64,000 bases of DNA from Candidatus Defluviilinea proxima (GTDB lineage Bacteria > Chloroflexota > Anaerolineae > Anaerolineales > Villigracilaceae), in contig JADKIW010000001.1 of assembly GCA_016721115.1 (NCBI GenBank), forward strand, positions 2,495,501 through 2,559,500. The letters are read 5' to 3'. The notes under the pieces were generated by a model, which had not been told where the DNA came from, did no database searches, and worked only from the letters and a program-made list of their open reading frames with translations. Numbering within the stretch: position 1 is the stretch's first letter; each line of letters opens with the position of its first letter. This document shows positions 58,971 through 64,000 of this stretch, piece after piece. Position numbers and translations under genes: made by a program.

Positions 58971-60269
58971 ATGAAGATAGGTATGGTTTTGTTTGATATG
59001 CAAGAACTGGGTGGATTGGAGGAGTATACGATCACCTTGGCTATAGGACTCCAGCAACAAGGGCACGATGTCACTTTGTTGTCTACTGCATGGGTCAATC
59101 CTAATAACCAATATTTGATGCGACTAAAGAAAAGCCCGGTAAAATTTTTTCATTTGCCCAAATGGATTTCGTATCCTGCATCAGATTGGGACACTAAGGA
59201 AAGAATTTTGAATGGGCTTACGTGGTTGTTTTCCCCATTTATTTTTATACTGGGTATTTTGTTGCTTTTAAGTAGGAAACAATCAGGGGTAGATGCTTTT
59301 CGTAGCGCCCGGAATTGGCTTCGAGGTCAGTTGATGAAGCGTTTTGTCGGCCCAGATTGGCGCAAACCTTTTGTGCGTTTTATGCTTGGAATGTGGAAAC
59401 TGTTATGGCGTCCGGATATCCTGCATATTCAAGGCTATACAACCAGCTTACTTTTTGTTGTGGATTGGGCATATCAGAAAAAGTTGCCAATTGTTTATGA
59501 AGAGCACCAAACTCCTGACCCGCAGTTTGATTGGTGGCAGGGATTCGATAAAAGTATCAATAAGGCGAATGTCGTTGTTGCTGTTTCTGAAAAAAGCGCG
59601 GATGCATTGCGGACAGTATGTGGTGTTACTCAGCCAATTGTTGTACAAGGTCCGCTGGTTCCTGACCCGGTTGAATCTGGATTCGATGTGAATGAAATTG
59701 AACAGGGTCTTGACTCTTTACAGCTTACTGCAGTTGCGCGACTGTTTGTTACGAAGGGACTAATTTACTTACTGGATGCGTTGAAGGTAATCAGAGAAAA
59801 GTACCCCAAAATACATCTCAAAGTTTATGGTGATGGACCATTGCGAGATGAGTTGATGTCCCATGCAGATCAGTTAGGGCTAAATGGTAACGAGATTTTT
59901 GTTGGAGCGTTTACCTCTCGTGATGATTTATCTCGTATCATGGCGGAGACAGATATATTTGTCATGCCATCTATCTTAGAGGGACAGCCAGTTTCCCTTG
60001 TTGAAGCAATGGCGCATGGTCGTCCGATTGTGGCTACCACGGTCGGTGGAATCCCTGAATTGATCGAAGACGGTGTTAATGGCCTTTTATGTTCGCCGGG
60101 TGATTCGAAGTGCTTAACGCAGAAAATTCTTTTGATGCTTGATGAACCTATCCTTCGACTGAACTTGGGAAAGGCGGCAAGAAAATCTTATGAACAAGGT
60201 CCCTTTCAACCTGCCTCAGTTTGTCGCGATTTTGTTTCAATATATAATAAGGTTCTGTTGGAAAGGTGA
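58971..60269 (+). CDS. Family 4 glycosyltransferase (GT-B)
   Basis: A 432-residue GT4 enzyme. The start MKIGMVLFDMQELGGLEEYT gives the N-terminal donor/acceptor loop. ARLFVTKGLIYLLDAL, KVYGDGPLRDEL and FVMPSILEGQPVSLVEAMAHGRPIVAT form the family's nucleotide-sugar site, including E-x7-E. A hydrophobic stretch near residues 75-105 may bind the membrane. It uses an ATG just after the ATP-grasp remnant. Confidence 0.9.
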   Translation: MKIGMVLFDMQELGGLEEYTITLAIGLQQQGHDVTLLSTAWVNPNNQYLMRLKKSPVKFFHLPKWISYPASDWDTKERILNGLTWLFSPFIFILGILLLLSRKQSGVDAFRSARNWLRGQLMKRFVGPDWRKPFVRFMLGMWKLLWRPDILHIQGYTTSLLFVVDWAYQKKLPIVYEEHQTPDPQFDWWQGFDKSINKANVVVAVSEKSADALRTVCGVTQPIVVQGPLVPDPVESGFDVNEIEQGLDSLQLTAVARLFVTKGLIYLLDALKVIREKYPKIHLKVYGDGPLRDELMSHADQLGLNGNEIFVGAFTSRDDLSRIMAETDIFVMPSILEGQPVSLVEAMAHGRPIVATTVGGIPELIEDGVNGLLCSPGDSKCLTQKILLMLDEPILRLNLGKAARKSYEQGPFQPASVCRDFVSIYNKVLLER

Positions 60270-60327
60270 AAGAGTTGGTATTTCGATGGACGGTATCGGA
60301 AGACCATTTTGTTTTGGATCTAGCTTT

Positions 60328-60402
60328 TCATCTAATACTGGAGACTCTGCGCATATTGTTAAACGAAATGGCGTTCCTGTAAGTGAGCCATTGAGTGTTT
60401 AA
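60328..60402 (+). pseudogene. Tail of a decayed acetyltransferase gene
   Basis: The short stretch encodes HIVKRNGVPVSEPLSV and stops. This resembles the C-terminal tail of the two acetyltransferase genes downstream (KIIKRDGVKVKESLS). No beta-helix repeats precede it in frame. It is probably the last fragment of a third copy. The 60 bases before it hold nothing I can assign. Confidence 0.5.
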
Positions 60403-60452
60403 AGCTTATTTTAGATTCGACCATCATAGTCCACAAAGAAAGACATACTAAA

Positions 60453-61078
60453 ATGATAAAGAAACTAAAAGCCCTTCCTCACATTCTCCTTCTACGACGT
60501 TCGTCAAGTAAAGCTGTCCTTGAAAAGGACATGCTGAAGTGGTTCCAGGTTTATAAGCCCAAGCTTCAGAAGAACACAGCAGTCGATCTGCTATGTTGGC
60601 TTTTGGATACCCACCCTGAATTTCGTAATCTTTTCTATATACGTATTGGGCGTTATTCCGGAGTTGCAGGGAAGGCCTTGCTGTTCCTTGCCAAGAAACT
60701 TTATAAACCACTTAAAGAAACATTGAGGTTTGCCGAACCTGCAAACATTGGAGCAGGTTTTTTTCGCGCACAGGGTTTGGGACCGTCATAGGCGCTGAGA
60801 AGATCGGCGAAAACTGCTGGGTCAATACGGGCGTTGCAATTGGTTACAAAGATGATAAAGGGGGGATGCCAGTTATAGGCAACAATGTCTATATTGGTGC
60901 AGGTGCAAAGATACTGGGACCTATAATAATTGGCGATAATGTTATTGTTGGGGCAAATGCGGTTATAACCAAAAATGTTCCATCCAATTGCACTGTTGCA
61001 GGAGTGCCCGCAAAAATTATTAAACGTGACGGTGTAAAGGTCAAGGAATCTTTGTCTACGGCTTCTCCGTCGGCATGA
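60453..61078 (+). pseudogene. Serine acetyltransferase-like (hexapeptide) gene, frameshifted at a T7 run
   Basis: The first part (60453 to about 60754) encodes a helical N-terminus ending in NIGAGFF. The frame then breaks at seven T (60748-60754) and stops at 60791. One extra T would give GFFSRTGFGTVIGAEKIGENC, which aligns without gaps to GLVIKHGYGTAIKAQTIGENC of the neighbouring intact gene. The shifted frame continues to the tail KIIKRDGVKVKESLS at 61078. The restored product is about 208 residues. Either a base is missing from the assembly, or the gene is inactive or phase-variable. Confidence 0.8.
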
Positions 61079-61116
61079 CCTTATATTTTGAACGGCAATA
61101 AAAGGCTCTTGAAGAT

Positions 61117-61761
61117 ATGATAAGAAAAATTCGAAACCTTATTAGGATGATCAAACTATACCCACTTAAGTTGTTGATCAATCGCCTGCCTGATAAAAAA
61201 TATATCGAGATGGATATTCGCCGGTGGGTACGGATGAACGATAATTCAAGATCGGGCGGTACGATCTGGGAACAACTGATGTGGCTTTTGTATGCGGAAA
61301 ATATGGAAGAGTTTCGGAATCTTCTATATTTTCGCTTCGATTCCCCTTCTAGTTTGCTGGATAAATTTCTACTTTCCCTTTCAAAGACTCTGTTTCAGCC
61401 ATTGGAGACACTATCTATTTCGGCATCAACGATTGGGCCGGGACTCGTTATCAAGCATGGATATGGTACTGCTATTAAGGCGCAAACGATTGGCGAAAAT
61501 TGCTTGATCTTTCAAGATGTTGTAATTGGATATAAAAACGAGACAGATGATCTGCCAATCATTGGAAACTGTGTTCATGTTAGCGTTGGTTCAAAAGTAT
61601 TGGGAAACATAACGATTGGCGATTATTCTGTTATTGCTGCTAACTCTGTCGTGACGAAGGATATGCCCCCTAATAGTCTGGCAATAGGAATACCGGCGCG
61701 CATTATAAGGGATGCTGGCACCAAAGCAGAACATGTTGCCAATGGCGAAGTTTCTGTATAG
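61117..61761 (+). CDS. Serine acetyltransferase-like hexapeptide acyltransferase
   Basis: A 214-residue paralogue of the preceding gene, intact. A helical N-terminal half is followed by hexapeptide repeats (STIGPGLVIKHGYGTAI, TIGENCLIFQDVVIGYK, PIIGNCVHVSVGSKVLG, ITIGDYSVIAANSVV). The tail is IGIPARIIRDAG. CysE is the closest well-known relative, but its location in a glycan locus makes sugar O-acetylation as likely as cysteine synthesis. It has no obvious promoter of its own. Confidence 0.85.
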   Translation: MIRKIRNLIRMIKLYPLKLLINRLPDKKYIEMDIRRWVRMNDNSRSGGTIWEQLMWLLYAENMEEFRNLLYFRFDSPSSLLDKFLLSLSKTLFQPLETLSISASTIGPGLVIKHGYGTAIKAQTIGENCLIFQDVVIGYKNETDDLPIIGNCVHVSVGSKVLGNITIGDYSVIAANSVVTKDMPPNSLAIGIPARIIRDAGTKAEHVANGEVSV

Positions 61762-61800
61762 GAATTCTAGCGACAGATATTAATCAGGATTTTATTAGAC

Positions 61801-63111
61801 TTGAATACAGCTGCGCCATCAAACATGAAAAATAAACAAAGGATCGTTCTTGGCGTCCCGGAATGGGAACCGTTCCATCAGGTGATGATGGGACAACCTG
61901 CGGATGCTACTTATGTGATTCAGGGAAACCTATCCAAAGGCTTGATGGCACGTGGACATTCTCTCTTGTTCAGTGCTCCGAACGGTGTGGACGATTTTAT
62001 CTTTACATCTGACCCACAGGAAACCAAAATTGCCTTACGAACCTGGTCTGCAAATAGCTTGTTCACTCTAGTGAGTAAGCTTGTCTGGCGTATTCAGAAG
62101 CTTTTTGGTATTCCATATTTGAATTTCTTTTCTAATTATCGCTTTTATGATGCGGCTTTGCAAAATTTGAAAGACGTAGATGTTATCTATGAGCGCAATG
62201 GTTTGTATAACTATGGGCTTGCAATGGCTAGCAAGCGTCTCAAATTGTCGTATGTGATCTTCTTTGAAGCAGACCAGATCATGGAGCTTGATATCATGAA
62301 TAAGCCTATTACAGGCTTGCTTCGTTGGCGCGCAAATCAAATACTTCGCTATAACCTAAATACAGCAGATTGTGTTATTTGTGTTACAGATGCAGGTAAA
62401 CGCCACCTTGTCGCAAAGTGGAATATTCCTGCGAAAAAGATAGTTGTCTTCCCTAATGCTGTGCATGTGGATCGTTTTAAGCCAGATGTAGATGCACGTG
62501 GTCAAATACGTCAATCGCTTGGAATGAAAGATGAGCCGATGGTTATGTTTGTCGGAAATTTTTTCCATTGGCATGATGTAACCACTTTATTAAAGGCTTT
62601 TGCGTCTACGTTGAAAACTTGTCCGGATGCACGTCTTGTTTTGGTTGGAGATGGCGAGCATAAGGCAGAAATGATGAAATTTGCTTCGGATATTGGGCTC
62701 GACCATGCTGTTAAATTTACTGGCATTGTTCCGCATGCTGAAGTTCCACGCTATATTGCATCTGCAGATATAGCTGTTGTACCTTACCCACCCATGCAAC
62801 AGGAGATGTGGCTTTCTCCGTTGAAGCTTTTTGAGTATATGTCCTCTGGTAAGGCTGTGGTTGCATCAGCGGTTGGTCAGATCGTGGATGTGCTTCAAGA
62901 TGGTAAGAATGGATTGCTTGTTTCACCGGGGGATGCTGTAGCCATGTCATCTGCACTTATTAAGTTGATCCAGGATCCTAACCTGCGCTTAAAACTGGGA
63001 ACACAGGCACGTGAGGATGCTGTTCAGAAATTTTCCTGGGAAAGTTACCTCACGCGACTTGAACGGATATTCAATGCGATCATTGCACGTCAACCTGTAG
63101 ACACAATTTAA
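61801..63111 (+). CDS. Family 4 glycosyltransferase (GT-B)
   Basis: A 436-residue GT4 enzyme. FVGNFFHWHDVTTLLKAF and LVLVGDGEHKAEMM are core motifs, and AVVPYPPMQQEMWLSPLKLFEYMSSGKAVVAS carries the acceptor-side E-x7-E variant. The N-terminal half (CVIVCVTDAGKRHLV-like region) completes the GT-B fold. The reading frame opens with a TTG at 61801; an ATG at 61825 is the alternative, and neither has a good ribosome-binding site. Confidence 0.88.
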   Translation: MNTAAPSNMKNKQRIVLGVPEWEPFHQVMMGQPADATYVIQGNLSKGLMARGHSLLFSAPNGVDDFIFTSDPQETKIALRTWSANSLFTLVSKLVWRIQKLFGIPYLNFFSNYRFYDAALQNLKDVDVIYERNGLYNYGLAMASKRLKLSYVIFFEADQIMELDIMNKPITGLLRWRANQILRYNLNTADCVICVTDAGKRHLVAKWNIPAKKIVVFPNAVHVDRFKPDVDARGQIRQSLGMKDEPMVMFVGNFFHWHDVTTLLKAFASTLKTCPDARLVLVGDGEHKAEMMKFASDIGLDHAVKFTGIVPHAEVPRYIASADIAVVPYPPMQQEMWLSPLKLFEYMSSGKAVVASAVGQIVDVLQDGKNGLLVSPGDAVAMSSALIKLIQDPNLRLKLGTQAREDAVQKFSWESYLTRLERIFNAIIARQPVDTI

Positions 63112-63141
63112 CGCGTCAAAACATTACATCAACCTGATTCT

Positions 63142-64000
63142 ATGCCCAAACAGAAGCCTGTCGTTAGCATTATCATCCCTAATTACAATCATGCTCAATA
63201 CATAAGTGATGCGATTAATAGCGTCTTGAACCAGACCTACCCCGATTACGAAGTGATCGTTGTAGATGATGGCTCAAAAGATAATAGCCGTGAAGTGATC
63301 GATGCGTACGGCGGCAAAATCCGTGCTATTTACCAGCAAAACCAAGGGCTTTCCGCCGCACGTAATACCGGTATTACTGCCGCACAGGGCGATTACATTG
63401 GTGTACTCGATGCAGACGATATGTACGAGCCAGAATTCATCAGTACGCTTGTTTCGCTACTGGAAAGTCAACCTGATGCTGATGGTGTTTACTGTGGTTA
63501 TCGCTTTGTGGATCATTTGAATAATCCATTGCCTCAGGTTGAAGCACGAGAGGTTGCACCCGAAAAGTTGTATGGGGCGCTTGTGGACGGAAACTTTCTC
63601 GTTCCCGAATCGATTTTTGTTCGTAAATATTGTTACGAAAAAGTGGGCCTATTCGATACTTCACTGCGTGCTCTGGAAGACCTTGATATGTGGCTTCGGA
63701 TCACGAGCCAATTCAGGGTTACTCATACAACGAAAATTCTGACAAGGCATCGTATTTTACCGGGCAGTATGTCTACCGATCCAACACGGCAATTCCAAAA
63801 TCGCTTGAAGGTTATCGAAAAGCATTTTGGGGCTGAACCAATTTCCAGTGAGGCGTGGAGCGAGGCGCAAAGAAGGGCATATGGACGTGCGTACCTTGTG
63901 TCTGCTGTTGAGTATCTTCAAGCGCACAATGAAGATCGTGCATTTGAATGTATATGTTCAATGGTTGCAATTTCCCCAAATCTAGTAGCCAATGTTGAAA
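63142..64000 (+). CDS. Family 2 glycosyltransferase, cut by the window edge
   Basis: The first 286 codons of a GT2 enzyme that runs off the right edge. VVSIIIPNYNHAQYI, VIVVDDGSKDNSREV, NQGLSAARNTGITAA and IGVLDADDMYEPEF (DxD) are intact. LRALEDLDMWLRI is the usual acceptor-site ED motif. The C-terminal end and any downstream gene are not visible. Confidence 0.88.
   Translation, partial: MPKQKPVVSIIIPNYNHAQYISDAINSVLNQTYPDYEVIVVDDGSKDNSREVIDAYGGKIRAIYQQNQGLSAARNTGITAAQGDYIGVLDADDMYEPEFISTLVSLLESQPDADGVYCGYRFVDHLNNPLPQVEAREVAPEKLYGALVDGNFLVPESIFVRKYCYEKVGLFDTSLRALEDLDMWLRITSQFRVTHTTKILTRHRILPGSMSTDPTRQFQNRLKVIEKHFGAEPISSEAWSEAQRRAYGRAYLVSAVEYLQAHNEDRAFECICSMVAISPNLVANVE

Noticed and set aside
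60190..60327. Small gene overlapping the end of the family 4 glycosyltransferase
   Set aside because: The first part is an out-of-frame shadow of the glycosyltransferase; only the last 25 codons resemble an acetyltransferase tail.

Overview
The window looks like chromosomal DNA from a Chloroflexota bacterium of the Anaerolineae type, probably a metagenome-assembled genome. The evidence is indirect: lipoproteins and membrane proteins with Thr/Pro/Gln-rich linkers, a GlmL/MutL-like ATPase operon with a zinc-ribbon partner, and a DUF389 protein with a Thr/Pro-rich tail. Promoters follow the TTGACA/TATAAT consensus. Several genes start exactly six bases after a -10 box, which suggests leaderless transcripts. 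Two genes are broken at homopolymer runs (C8 near 19948, T7 near 60749), which could be residual assembly indels or real mutations.

Bases 1-23900 hold housekeeping and accessory genes in short operons: a molybdopterin oxidoreductase, an HtrA-type lipoprotein protease with a J-domain chaperone, Elp3 with a CysH-type reductase, a methyltransferase with a polysaccharide pyruvyl transferase family protein, a three-GAF diguanylate cyclase, a large PP2C-like/propeller protein, a two-subunit class I fumarase, a split chromate transporter with a tandem UspA protein, MutM, PRPP synthetase, MeaB and a small B12-binding protein.

Bases 23998-33260 form a tightly coupled eight-gene operon: a 78-residue protein, a DUF6754-like protein, two polytopic membrane proteins, a 1187-residue zinc-ribbon protein with fifteen 28-residue WL repeats, a GlmL/MutL-family ATPase, a barrel-sandwich-like protein and a membrane protein ending in an LPNTG sorting-like signal. 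It is divergent from the B12-binding/meaB genes. I know of no described function for the whole set, and it is the best candidate here for an undescribed system.

Bases 33313-38980 (minus strand) carry two polytopic membrane proteins, a phosphohexomutase and a DUF389/SH3-like protein. A tRNA-Lys(CTT) with a near-perfect promoter follows.

From 39391 to the right edge lies a surface-polysaccharide locus. It begins with a specialised NusG (RfaH/LoaP-like) and a structured leader. It continues with a WbaP-like initiating transferase, heptose genes (hddA, gmhA, and gmhB on the other strand), acyltransferases, glycosyltransferases, a B12-binding radical SAM enzyme, an O-antigen ligase/polymerase, two Asp-box propeller proteins, a Wzt/Wzm-type ABC exporter and an ATP-grasp enzyme. 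Near its right end are decayed copies: an ATP-grasp remnant, an acetyltransferase tail and a frameshifted acetyltransferase. The likely product is a heptose-containing, acylated exopolysaccharide, capsule or S-layer glycan.
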